Shown: positions 1 through 5,858, counted from the first letter of the stretch. The stretch is DNA of 5,884 nucleotides from Jeotgalicoccus sp. (GCA_003513765.1 DONT01000001.1:201415-207298); one strand, 5' to 3'. The notes: generated from the sequence alone by a model not told the origin. A program made the numbers and translations.

Positions 1-80
1 ACCCAAGGCTCTCGGTTAACAACACCGTTCAGCCGTTGTGATTCCACCACCCCCGAGTTTCGTAACACCTTACTTCAGCA
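1..80. other. Left-edge stretch without an assignable gene
   Basis: This stretch is visibly richer in G and C than the intergenic DNA elsewhere in the window. It can form a nested fold: CTCGG at 11-15 pairs with CCGAG at 53-57, and inside it ACAAC at 19-23 pairs with GTTGT at 35-39. The plus strand is open in frame 1 from the window edge to a TGA at 124-126, but the encoded peptide (rich in Ser, Thr and Arg) resembles no family I know and would run through the opposite-strand terminator. On the minus strand a GTG-initiated frame runs off the left edge, without a usable ribosome binding site. It may be a gene end, a leader or plain spacer. I cannot decide from this fragment. Confidence 0.3.
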
Positions 81-122
81 GATAAAAAACCTGAAGCTAA
101 CCGTGTCATCGGCTGCTTCAGG
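81..122 (-). terminator. Rho-independent terminator of the ABC/two-component operon
   Basis: Read on the minus strand, CCTGAAGC (122-115) pairs with GCTTCAGG (97-90). After a small internal loop, a second CCG/CGG helix (112-110 with 103-101) closes a six-base loop. The stem is followed at once by a run of T (TTTTTTATC, 89-81). The TGA stop of the histidine kinase (120-118) lies inside the 5' arm of the stem, so the coding region and terminator overlap. This marks the end of the four-gene operon. Confidence 0.85.
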
Positions 123-1029
123 CTGATTTCCCTCTGTTTATTGGCAGGTATATGTTAACGGTGAACCATTTTCCGTCCAGTTCCGCATTCATCTTTCCGT
201 TCATTTTTTCAACAAGCTTTTTAGACATATAAAGTCCTAAGCCGCTGGCCTCTGCACACGTTCTGCTCGCATCTTCGGTATAAAATCTCGAGAATACTTT
301 CTCTATCGCGATTTTACTGTCTGTTTTCACATCGTTTTTTACACTGAATTTAAAGTGATTATCCTGCACGCTGTAGCTTATAATCGCCGTACTGTCTGCG
401 TATCTCAATATGTTTTGGATAATATTTTGCACGACACGCACTGTCATTAAGCGGTCAGCGATAATTTCATCATTGATCGTGTCTTCCGGGAAGACGACTT
501 CTATATGATTTACTTCAAATTGTTCATAGAATGATAAAAATGTTTCTTCTGCTAAAGCCGGCAGTGCAATTGACGTCAAGTCCATATCTTTCTGATTCGT
601 TTCAATTCGTGCCAGATCATAAAAACTGTCTGTCATTTCTATCAGGCGGTTCACTGAACGTTCGATTACCTTTAAATACTGCTGCCGTTTTTCAATATCA
701 TCAGTATTCTCCAGCAGCTGCACGTAGCCGTTAATTGAAGTAAGTGGAGTACGCAAATCATGCGAAATACCGGCGATGGACAGTTTCACATTGTCTTCCA
801 TTTTTTTCGACTGACGGTTTTTATCTTCATACACATCGATCATTCTGTTCAGTTCTTCAACCAGTGCCAGCGTTTCTTTTTGTCTGAAATCCACCGACAG
901 CCTGCTCCCGAACTCCGAGTGCACCGGCATCGCTGTAAGATCATCCCTTAGTTTGCGCAGCTCTCTTTTTAAGAAAAATATATAAAAAAGAAGCGCAAGT
1001 ATTAAGAAGATAAACACCCATCCCCACAT
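118..1029 (-). CDS. Sensor histidine kinase, single membrane helix, no extracellular sensor
   Basis: A 303-residue membrane-bound sensor kinase that would autophosphorylate on His and pass the phosphate to the response regulator encoded just upstream. One hydrophobic helix (about residues 3-20) is followed by a basic KRELRKLR stretch and a linker (30-85) likely to form a coiled coil or HAMP-like signal segment. The HisKA motif SHDLRTPLTS places the phospho-acceptor at H90. The ATPase domain shows the N box (N202 and N206 in QNIIQNILRY), an F-box-like FSRFYTEDASR (246-256) and the G2 box GLGL (263-266). The usual DxGxG G1 box is not visible; the corresponding place reads VKND (about 230-233), as in kinases typically encoded beside BcrA-like transporters. 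The ATG is preceded by GGAAAGGAG with good spacing, and the regulator stop lies 18 nt upstream. With no outside domain, it probably senses within the membrane or through the co-encoded transporter (inference). Function is secure; the signal is unknown. Confidence 0.92.
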   Translation of the reverse strand: MWGWVFIFLILALLFYIFFLKRELRKLRDDLTAMPVHSEFGSRLSVDFRQKETLALVEELNRMIDVYEDKNRQSKKMEDNVKLSIAGISHDLRTPLTSINGYVQLLENTDDIEKRQQYLKVIERSVNRLIEMTDSFYDLARIETNQKDMDLTSIALPALAEETFLSFYEQFEVNHIEVVFPEDTINDEIIADRLMTVRVVQNIIQNILRYADSTAIISYSVQDNHFKFSVKNDVKTDSKIAIEKVFSRFYTEDASRTCAEASGLGLYMSKKLVEKMNGKMNAELDGKWFTVNIYLPINRGKSA

Positions 1030-1047
1030 AATACTGCACTCCTTTCC

Positions 1048-1719
1048 TTAGTCGAATTTAAAGCCGACACCCCACACTGTCTTAATGTAATTGTGAGATG
1101 CTGAATTTATTTTGCTTCTTAAATTGCTTATATGCATATTGACTGTTTTATCGCTGTCAAAAAATGGTTCATTCCATACACTTTCATACAGGTTTGCACG
1201 GCTGAATACTTTTTGCGGCTGATCAAGTAACAGGAGCAGTATCGCGTATTCACGGCCGGTTAAGTGAACGGTTTCTTTATCGATGACGACTTCTCTTGTA
1301 TCTAAATTAACGTTAATATTTTTATAGTGTATTTTCTTATTATCAGCTGCCGGCGTCTGCACTGTATGGCGCAGCTGTATATTGATCCGTGCAAGCAGCT
1401 CATTAATATCAAATGGCTTTGTCATATAGTCATCTGCACCGTTTGTCAGCAGATCAAGCTTCGATGCCTGATCGTTTTTTGCTGAAAGTACAATAATCGG
1501 CACGCTGGATACTGCTCTGATATTTTTAAGAAATTCTTCCCCGTTAATGCCCGGCAGCATTAAATCCAGCAGCACAAGATCTATCTTATTTTGTTCGAAT
1601 AATAAGCTGCCTTCTGTGCCTGAGTAGGCACTCAGTGTTTCAAAGTGATGCAGTTCAAGCGTTTCCTTAAGGAGAGCGTGAATTGCTGTATCGTCTTCTA
1701 TTATTAAAATTACAGTCAT
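1048..1719 (-). CDS. OmpR/PhoB-family response regulator
   Basis: A 223-residue two-domain DNA-binding regulator. The receiver domain (about 1-118) has the acidic pocket E8/D9/D10, the phospho-acceptor D52 in LVLLDLMLPG, the switch serine S79 (VLSA) and the conserved lysine K101 in the TKPF motif. The C-terminal winged-helix domain (about 128-223) carries the LTGREYAILLLLL segment, the recognition-helix region KTVNMHISNLRSKI (191-204) and the closing YIKTVWGVGFKF hairpin typical of Trans_reg_C. Length is normal for the family. The start ATG follows AGGCGG, which overlaps the stop of the permease gene; the gap is 9 nt. It is co-transcribed with the kinase that follows it and almost certainly forms a pair with it. 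A likely target is the operon's own promoter region, where 11-bp-spaced direct repeats lie at 3476-3508 (inference). Confident in family; the regulon is unknown. Confidence 0.96.
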   Translation of the reverse strand: MTVILIIEDDTAIHALLKETLELHHFETLSAYSGTEGSLLFEQNKIDLVLLDLMLPGINGEEFLKNIRAVSSVPIIVLSAKNDQASKLDLLTNGADDYMTKPFDINELLARINIQLRHTVQTPAADNKKIHYKNINVNLDTREVVIDKETVHLTGREYAILLLLLDQPQKVFSRANLYESVWNEPFFDSDKTVNMHISNLRSKINSASHNYIKTVWGVGFKFD

Positions 1720-1728
1720 ATTATCCGC

Positions 1729-2508
1729 CTACTTTATATCAGTCCGTTTAAACATAATAATTCCTATCACTGATGATACCACGATAGTTGTGATGCTGAC
1801 GACTGCCATTTTCGGGTACATCTCAATAGCCGCCGGATCCGTAAAGTTCATAAAGATAAAGAACGATTCCGTAAACCAGAATGTCAGGTCACCGAAGTTT
1901 TCCGTATGTTGGAATAAGCTCGGCGCAGCTGCTGTGACGGCTGTGTAGATAAAGGTCCAGACCAGTGCAATCCCGCTGCTTTTTGAGAGAAAACTGATCA
2001 TGACATAAACGGATATGTTAGCCAGTATTAATAAGTAGAGTATAACAAATACTTTAGCTGAAAATGTCATATAATTACTAATTCCGGGTACTTGACCGAA
2101 TCCGTATAAAATCGTGTAGCAAATCATGCCGAGCGCTGTCATTATAACTGACGCAAGCAGTGTCACAAGTGCTGCAGCTGAGAGTTTAGTTAAGTAATAA
2201 TGCGTGCGGCTGCGGCCGAGTGACAGCGCGTTCCGTATCGTGCCGTTCTGGAATTCTTCGCCGATAAAAAAGCTGATAAAGGCACCTATTATAAATAGAA
2301 TATTTAAGCCGTTTTTTTCAAGCATTAGTATGCCTGTTGCGCCGTTAATGACTTTATCTTTAGCCTGTTCGGGTGCGACACCGTAGTATGAATTAAATTC
2401 TGTTAAGCCTGCCTGGTAGATCGGCAGAAATATTAAAAGTCCAAGGACAATCCACAGTTTTTTACTGCTGATCAGTTTGAGTCGTTCTGCGGCTAATAAA
2501 TTAAGCAC
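1729..2508 (-). CDS. ABC-2 type transporter permease (bacitracin/lantibiotic-protection type)
   Basis: A 259-residue integral membrane subunit predicted to form the channel for the ATPase encoded upstream. Six hydrophobic segments lie at about 18-34, 67-84, 111-135, 151-172, 178-196 and 233-252. Between helices 2 and 3 is the cytoplasmic motif GEEFQNGTIRNALSLGRSR (83-101), typical of ABC-2 permeases and likely to contact the ATPase. The N terminus LLAAERLKLISSKKLW is the classic amphipathic start of BcrB/LanE/LanG-like permeases. I chose the GTG at 2508 because AGGAGG lies 8 nt before it and the resulting N terminus fits the family; a longer frame from an ATG at 2592 would add 28 residues lying over the ATPase gene with no family resemblance. 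The gene therefore overlaps the ATPase stop by 8 nt, which suggests translational coupling. As the only permease in the operon it probably acts as a homodimer. Substrate unknown; peptide antibiotic or lipid export is the best guess. Confidence 0.88.
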   Translation of the reverse strand: MLNLLAAERLKLISSKKLWIVLGLLIFLPIYQAGLTEFNSYYGVAPEQAKDKVINGATGILMLEKNGLNILFIIGAFISFFIGEEFQNGTIRNALSLGRSRTHYYLTKLSAAALVTLLASVIMTALGMICYTILYGFGQVPGISNYMTFSAKVFVILYLLILANISVYVMISFLSKSSGIALVWTFIYTAVTAAAPSLFQHTENFGDLTFWFTESFFIFMNFTDPAAIEMYPKMAVVSITTIVVSSVIGIIMFKRTDIK

Positions 2509-3418
2509 GGTGCACACCTCCTGTAAGCTGCAGGAAATAATCCTCAAGTTTTTGTCTGGTCGTTGCAATTCTCGATACACTAAGACCCGCACTTACAAGT
2601 GCATGGTTGATTTTAGCTGCGTCATCCAGCCGTTCGTAAATATTAATTACCGTGCTGCTGATAACTTCGTAATCTTTAATGCGAAGCTCATCCAGTACAG
2701 TGACCGCTTTTTCGGACGACTGTGTTTCCAGTTCAATATACTGTCTTGTCACTTCTGCCAGTTCGTCTCTCGACAGTTCATTAATCAGTTTCCCGTCGTG
2801 GAGAATACCGTAATGTGTCGCAATCTGTGACAGCTCATCTAATATATGGCTTGAAAGCAGCACAGTGATGCCGCGTTCAGATACAAGACGCTGAATTATT
2901 CCCCGCATTTCTACGATGCCTGACGGATCGAGGCCGTTAATCGGTTCGTCTAAAATAAGGAATTCAGGATTTGTTACAAGCGTACAGGCAATCGCCAGAC
3001 GCTGACGCATGCCGAGTGAAAAGTTTTTCACTTTTTTCTTACCTGTATCGCCCAGGTTCATCAGTGCAAGCAGTTCAACGATTACTCTGTCGCCGACTCC
3101 GCCGTTTGCTGCCTGGACCTGCATGTTTCTATAAGCTGTCAGTTCCGGATACAGGGCCGGAGTTTCAATAGACTGCCCCATTTTTCTGCGGGCACGCTGC
3201 AGTCCTTTTGGTCCGGTTTCTCCGAACAGTTCAATTTCACCTTCATCTGTTGCAATCAGCCCCATTACAGTACGCATAAATGTCGACTTCCCTGCCCCGT
3301 TCGCGCCGATAATGCCGTAGACCATGCCTCTTTTAATTTCCAGTGATACTTTATCGAGTGCTTTATGTTTACCGTATATTTTTGAAATATTCGACGCTCT
3401 GAGTATTGTATCTGTCAT
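2501..3418 (-). CDS. ABC transporter ATP-binding protein, BcrA/LanF-like
   Basis: A 305-residue cytoplasmic ATPase that would drive the permease encoded next. Motifs in order: Walker A GANGAGKST (38-46); a Q-loop region ETPALYP in which E85 stands where most ABC proteins have Gln; the signature FSLGMRQRL (133-141); Walker B FLILDEP with catalytic E158; D-loop NGLDP (161-165); and switch histidine H191 in SSHILDEL. The extra C-terminal domain (about 225-305, ending in KLEDYFLQLTGG) matches the accessory tail of BcrA-like drug-export ATPases. A glutamate 'E-loop' is described for LanF lantibiotic-immunity ATPases, so peptide-antibiotic protection is the best functional guess, with bacitracin-type resistance the main alternative. 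The ATG is preceded by AAGGAAG (3431-3425) with 6 nt spacing. It is the first gene of the operon and overlaps the permease start by 8 nt. The family is certain; the substrate is not. Confidence 0.95.
   Translation of the reverse strand: MTDTILRASNISKIYGKHKALDKVSLEIKRGMVYGIIGANGAGKSTFMRTVMGLIATDEGEIELFGETGPKGLQRARRKMGQSIETPALYPELTAYRNMQVQAANGGVGDRVIVELLALMNLGDTGKKKVKNFSLGMRQRLAIACTLVTNPEFLILDEPINGLDPSGIVEMRGIIQRLVSERGITVLLSSHILDELSQIATHYGILHDGKLINELSRDELAEVTRQYIELETQSSEKAVTVLDELRIKDYEVISSTVINIYERLDDAAKINHALVSAGLSVSRIATTRQKLEDYFLQLTGGVHRA
2517..2522 (-). promoter_or_regulatory. Ribosome binding site fixing a GTG start for the permease
   Basis: A perfect AGGAGG lies inside the 3' end of the ATPase gene, 8 nt before the GTG at 2508-2506. 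It decides the start over the upstream ATG at 2592, which falls in ATPase coding sequence. It also implies that ribosomes finishing the ATPase are well placed to restart on the permease. Confidence 0.85.
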
Positions 3419-3448
3419 AAATATCTTCCTTTCAAAACTGATAAACTA

Positions 3449-3477
3449 ATCATAATTGCTATGTATAAATAAATTGA
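3449..3477 (-). promoter_or_regulatory. Possible promoter of the ABC/two-component operon
   Basis: A TATGAT box (3454-3449) fits a -10 element about 30 nt before the ATPase start codon. At 17-nt spacing the -35 position (3477-3472) reads TCAATT, a poor match. A weak -35 is common at promoters needing an activator, and the direct repeats at 3476-3508 adjoin it. TATACA at 3467-3462 is an alternative -10. Some promoter must lie here, because the terminator at 3512-3546 separates this operon from the upstream gene. The exact box is uncertain. Confidence 0.35.
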
Positions 3478-3508
3478 CTGTAAAAGTATAAAGAAAGTGA
3501 AAAGAAAG
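3476..3508 (-). repeat. 11-bp-spaced direct repeats, candidate response-regulator site
   Basis: On the plus strand TGAAAAGAAAG (3498-3508) and TATAAAGAAAG (3487-3497) are adjacent 11-bp units agreeing at 9 of 11 positions. A third, weaker unit GACTGTAAAAG follows in phase (3476-3486). OmpR/PhoB-family regulators bind tandem direct repeats with a period of about one helical turn, and such a regulator is encoded in this operon. The position, just upstream of the probable -10 box and downstream of the preceding terminator, suits an autoregulatory site. The A-rich composition makes chance similarity a real alternative. Confidence 0.4.
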
Positions 3509-3511
3509 CGG

Positions 3512-3546
3512 AATAAAAATACCCTGAAACATTAAGTTCCAGGATA
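3512..3546 (-). terminator. Rho-independent terminator after the small membrane protein gene
   Basis: Read on the minus strand, TATCCTGGAAC (3546-3536) pairs along all 11 positions, including two G-T wobbles, with GTTTCAGGGTA (3530-3520) around a five-base loop TTAAT. TTTTTATT follows (3519-3512). The stem begins 8 nt after the stop codon of the 106-residue gene. It isolates that gene from the ABC operon and implies a separate promoter for the latter. Confidence 0.88.
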
Positions 3547-3553
3547 CAGTAAA

Positions 3554-3874
3554 TTATATTTCTCTCTTATGCTCTGCTTCGTCAATCGTTTCATTCGGGC
3601 CGCGGTTTTCTTTTGAACGTCTGCGGTTTCTTTTAACTACCCACATCGACATCGTTAAGACGAACGACAATACTGCCAGAAATGCAGAGTAACCTAAGAG
3701 CGGTTCCCACGCCAGATTATTGTAAAAGTTCGGCAGCACAAATGCGGCAATCCCCATTGCGACGAAAGTTATGACCGGCATAAGCAAATATTTATTCGTG
3801 AAAAAGCCGACAGCCATTGAAAGAATTATCACGGCTAAAATAGTATATATATAAAACTGTACATCACTGACCAT
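3554..3874 (-). CDS. Small three-helix membrane protein of unknown function (possibly DUF2651-like)
   Basis: A 106-residue protein with three hydrophobic helices at about 8-25, 29-47 and 58-80, followed by a strongly basic patch KRNRRRSK (81-88) and an acidic/charged tail ending in EHKREI. By the positive-inside rule the tail and the short TNKY turn are cytoplasmic, which puts the N terminus outside. The pattern of a short turn, a Pro-containing second helix (MPVITF) and a third helix with the charged tail is reminiscent of small Bacillales membrane proteins of the DUF2651/YbeF kind, but this is from memory of the pattern and is weak. The ATG has a good site, AGAGGTGAG, 4 nt before it. It is monocistronic: divergent from pepF and closed by its own terminator. 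No enzyme motif is visible and I cannot assign a function. That it is a real gene is well supported by its start site, composition and terminator. Confidence 0.8.
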   Translation of the reverse strand: MVSDVQFYIYTILAVIILSMAVGFFTNKYLLMPVITFVAMGIAAFVLPNFYNNLAWEPLLGYSAFLAVLSFVLTMSMWVVKRNRRRSKENRGPNETIDEAEHKREI

Positions 3875-3914
3875 ATTCTCACCTCTATTTAATTAGTTAC
3901 CCCATTTTTTAAGA

Positions 3915-3943
3915 ATCATTCACAGTTTCTAATGAATATACAA
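3915..3943 (-). promoter_or_regulatory. Possible promoter of the small membrane protein gene
   Basis: On the minus strand TTGTAT (3943-3938) and AATGAT (3920-3915) are separated by 17 nt and lie about 40 nt before the start codon at 3874. Each box matches 4 of 6 consensus positions. The -35 box would overlap the -35 of the divergent pepF promoter on the other strand. This is a tentative assignment. Confidence 0.3.
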
Positions 3944-3965
3944 TATTCAAAATTTTATGTATAAT
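3937..3965 (+). promoter_or_regulatory. Sigma-A-type promoter of pepF
   Basis: TATAAT (3960-3965) is a perfect -10 box, and TATACA (3937-3942) sits at the ideal 17-nt spacing as a 4-of-6 match to TTGACA. Transcription would begin near 3972, giving a leader of about 36 nt before the ATG at 4008. This also rules out the in-frame ATG at 3957, which would lie upstream of the transcription start. Confidence 0.65.
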
Positions 3966-3993
3966 AAGTTGTGTAATAAAGGGATAAAAAACC

Positions 3994-3999
3994 AGGGAG
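3994..3999 (+). promoter_or_regulatory. Ribosome binding site fixing the pepF start
   Basis: AGGGAG is placed 8 nt before the ATG at 4008. The longer reading from an ATG at 3957 would add 17 residues unlike the family, lacks a comparable site, and overlaps the promoter, so the start at 4008 is preferred. Confidence 0.8.
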
Positions 4000-4007
4000 A
4001 TGATTTA

Positions 4008-5813
4008 ATGTCAGAGTTACAAAGCAGACAGGATGTCGATGTCAATTACACATGGGATCTCAGTCCATTATTCAAGGATGATGATACGTGCACGTCGGCG
4101 ATTGACTCTGTAAAACAGAATGTGGATTCTTTTGAAGCAGAATTTGCGGGACAGATTGAAGATGTTTCAGCAGCTGTTAAAGCAATCGATACTTACCGCA
4201 ATATTCTAGAACAGTTTGTCTTAATCGGTACATATTCGAACTTGCGTTTAACAGGGGACCGCAGCGACCAACAGGCACAGAAACTCGGTGCGCTTGTCGG
4301 CAATGCGGGGACAAATCTCAGTTCGAAAACAAGCTTTTTACAAAGTGAATTATTAGCGAAAGATGAATCTTTCTTAAAAGATGTTGCTAAAGAGAAAGAG
4401 GAATATACAGGATTTATTGAAGATTTACTGCGCAATAAACCCTACCAGCTTGACCAGAATGTTGAAAAAGCACTCGCTTCATTCTCATCAGTCTTTAACG
4501 GACCGTACGATTTGTACCAGAAAACTAAACTGCTGGATATTGACTTCGGTACCTTTACTGCAAACGGCGAAGAGCATTCTTTATCGTATTTAGCATTTGA
4601 AGGCGGACTTGAATCGAATCCGGATAAAGAAATCAGACGCGCAGCGTTTAAAAAGTTCTCGGAATCACTGCGTCAGTATCAGCACACTACAGCCGGCACG
4701 TACGATATTCATTTAAAACAGGAAAAAGCTGAAGCGGATTTACGCGGCTATGATTCAGTCATCGACTACCTGCTCCACGGACAGAAAGTCGACCGTGAAT
4801 TATACGACCGTCAAATTGATGTGATTACAAAAGAACTTGCACCGCATATGAGACGCTACGCTAAGCTTCTAAAAAAAGTGCACGGTCTCGATACAATGCG
4901 TTATGAAGATTTGAAGATTCCATTAGATCCAGCGAGCGAACCACAAATCAGCGTTGAAGAATCACGCAAGTATATTCTCGATGCCCTTGGAATTATGGGT
5001 GAAGATTACACAGACATGATTAACCGTGCATACGATGAACGCTGGATTGACTTCGTTATTAATAAAGGGAAATCGACAGGTGCCTTCTGTTCAAGCCCTT
5101 ACGGCTCACATCCGTATATTTTAATCTCGTGGTCTTCTTTAATGGAAGAAGTTTTCGTGCTTGCACATGAACTTGGTCATGCAGGACACTTCTATAATGC
5201 AAACCGCGCGCAGAATATTTTTGATACGCGCCCTTCTATGTACTTTATCGAAGCACCGAGTACGATGAATGAAATGCTTGTTGCAAATAATTTACTGAAG
5301 AACTCAGATGATCCGAAATTCAAACGCTGGGTAATCAGTTCAATTATTTCACGCACGTATTATCATAACTTCGTGACTCATCTGCTTGAAGCAGCGTATC
5401 AGCGCGAAGTATACAACCGCGTGGATAACTACGAATCGGTAACGGCAGAATTACTGAACGAAATTAAACGCGGCGTCATTGAGAAATTCTGGGGTGACGA
5501 TGTAGACATTACTGAAGGTGCGGAGCTCACTTGGATGAGACAGCCCCACTATTATATGGGACTTTATCCGTACACTTACTCTGCAGGATTAACAATCGCG
5601 ACAGAAATGTCACAGCGCATTCTAAACGAAGGCCAGCCGGCAGTCGACGAATGGCTGGAAGTTTTAAAAACAGGCGGCAAAGAAACGCCGGTTGATTTAG
5701 CGAAGATGGCAGGCATCGACATTACAACAGATGCGCCGCTGAAAAACACAATTAAATACATCGGTGAGCTGGTCGATGAATTAGAAACACTGACTGAAGA
5801 AATCGAAGGCTAG
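4008..5813 (+). CDS. pepF: Oligoendopeptidase F, M3-family zinc metallopeptidase
   Basis: A 601-residue cytoplasmic zinc peptidase of family M3 that cleaves oligopeptides internally, recycling peptides from import or protein turnover. The active-site motif HELGH (387-391) gives zinc ligands H387 and H391 and catalytic E388; E415 in FIEAPSTMNE, 24 residues on, is the expected third ligand. The C-terminal HYYMGLYPYTYSAG segment (514-527) carries the His and Tyr residues that line the substrate pocket in this family. The N-terminal half (TWDLSPLF at 15-22, then helical repeats to about 200) is the family's helical lobe. No signal peptide is seen. The length matches typical PepF of about 600 residues, and all catalytic residues are intact. 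It has its own promoter and terminator and so appears monocistronic, unlike the coiA-pepF-yjbH order known in B. subtilis and S. aureus; it may be a relocated copy or a second paralog (inference). Confidence 0.95.
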   Translation: MSELQSRQDVDVNYTWDLSPLFKDDDTCTSAIDSVKQNVDSFEAEFAGQIEDVSAAVKAIDTYRNILEQFVLIGTYSNLRLTGDRSDQQAQKLGALVGNAGTNLSSKTSFLQSELLAKDESFLKDVAKEKEEYTGFIEDLLRNKPYQLDQNVEKALASFSSVFNGPYDLYQKTKLLDIDFGTFTANGEEHSLSYLAFEGGLESNPDKEIRRAAFKKFSESLRQYQHTTAGTYDIHLKQEKAEADLRGYDSVIDYLLHGQKVDRELYDRQIDVITKELAPHMRRYAKLLKKVHGLDTMRYEDLKIPLDPASEPQISVEESRKYILDALGIMGEDYTDMINRAYDERWIDFVINKGKSTGAFCSSPYGSHPYILISWSSLMEEVFVLAHELGHAGHFYNANRAQNIFDTRPSMYFIEAPSTMNEMLVANNLLKNSDDPKFKRWVISSIISRTYYHNFVTHLLEAAYQREVYNRVDNYESVTAELLNEIKRGVIEKFWGDDVDITEGAELTWMRQPHYYMGLYPYTYSAGLTIATEMSQRILNEGQPAVDEWLEVLKTGGKETPVDLAKMAGIDITTDAPLKNTIKYIGELVDELETLTEEIEG

Positions 5814-5822
5814 AAATTATGT

Positions 5823-5858
5823 AACTGGAAGGGCTTGTGCCCTCTCCAGTTTTTTTGT
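5823..5858 (+). terminator. Rho-independent terminator of pepF
   Basis: AACTGGA (5823-5829) pairs with TCCAGTT (5845-5851), and AGGGC (5830-5834) with GCCCT (5839-5843), leaving one bulged C at 5844 and a TTGT loop. A run of T follows directly (5850-5856). It begins 9 nt after the pepF TAG. The reverse strand lacks a T-rich tail on its side, so it acts on pepF only. Confidence 0.9.

Noticed and set aside
1..80. T-box-like antiterminator on the minus strand (GGGTGG in a one-sided bulge between two helices)
   Set aside because: The conserved ACCGCG part is missing, the bulge is about twice the usual size, and the operon terminator at 81-122 leaves no room upstream for Stem I and a specifier loop.
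1..126. Open plus-strand frame running from the window edge to a TGA at 124-126
   Set aside because: The peptide is Ser/Thr/Arg-rich with no family resemblance, and it would read through a strong opposite-strand terminator and into the kinase gene. It is too short to support as a gene fragment.
531..951. Two plus-strand open frames inside the histidine kinase gene (531-734 and 760-951)
   Set aside because: They are antisense shadows of a well-supported kinase, with no ribosome sites and no recognisable domains.
2204..3171. Plus-strand open frames at 2204-2386, 2477-2830 and 2971-3171
   Set aside because: They are antisense to the permease and ATPase, whose motifs are complete. The Cys- and Arg-rich translations are typical of shadow frames.
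3957..4007. N-terminal 17-residue extension of PepF from an ATG at 3957
   Set aside because: This ATG lies upstream of the -10 box at 3960-3965, so it would not be in the transcript, and the better ribosome site serves the ATG at 4008.
4193..5761. Minus-strand frames at 4193-4435 and 5576-5761 and a plus-strand frame at 4381-4593 within pepF
   Set aside because: They overlap an intact M3 peptidase with all catalytic residues and show no independent gene signals.
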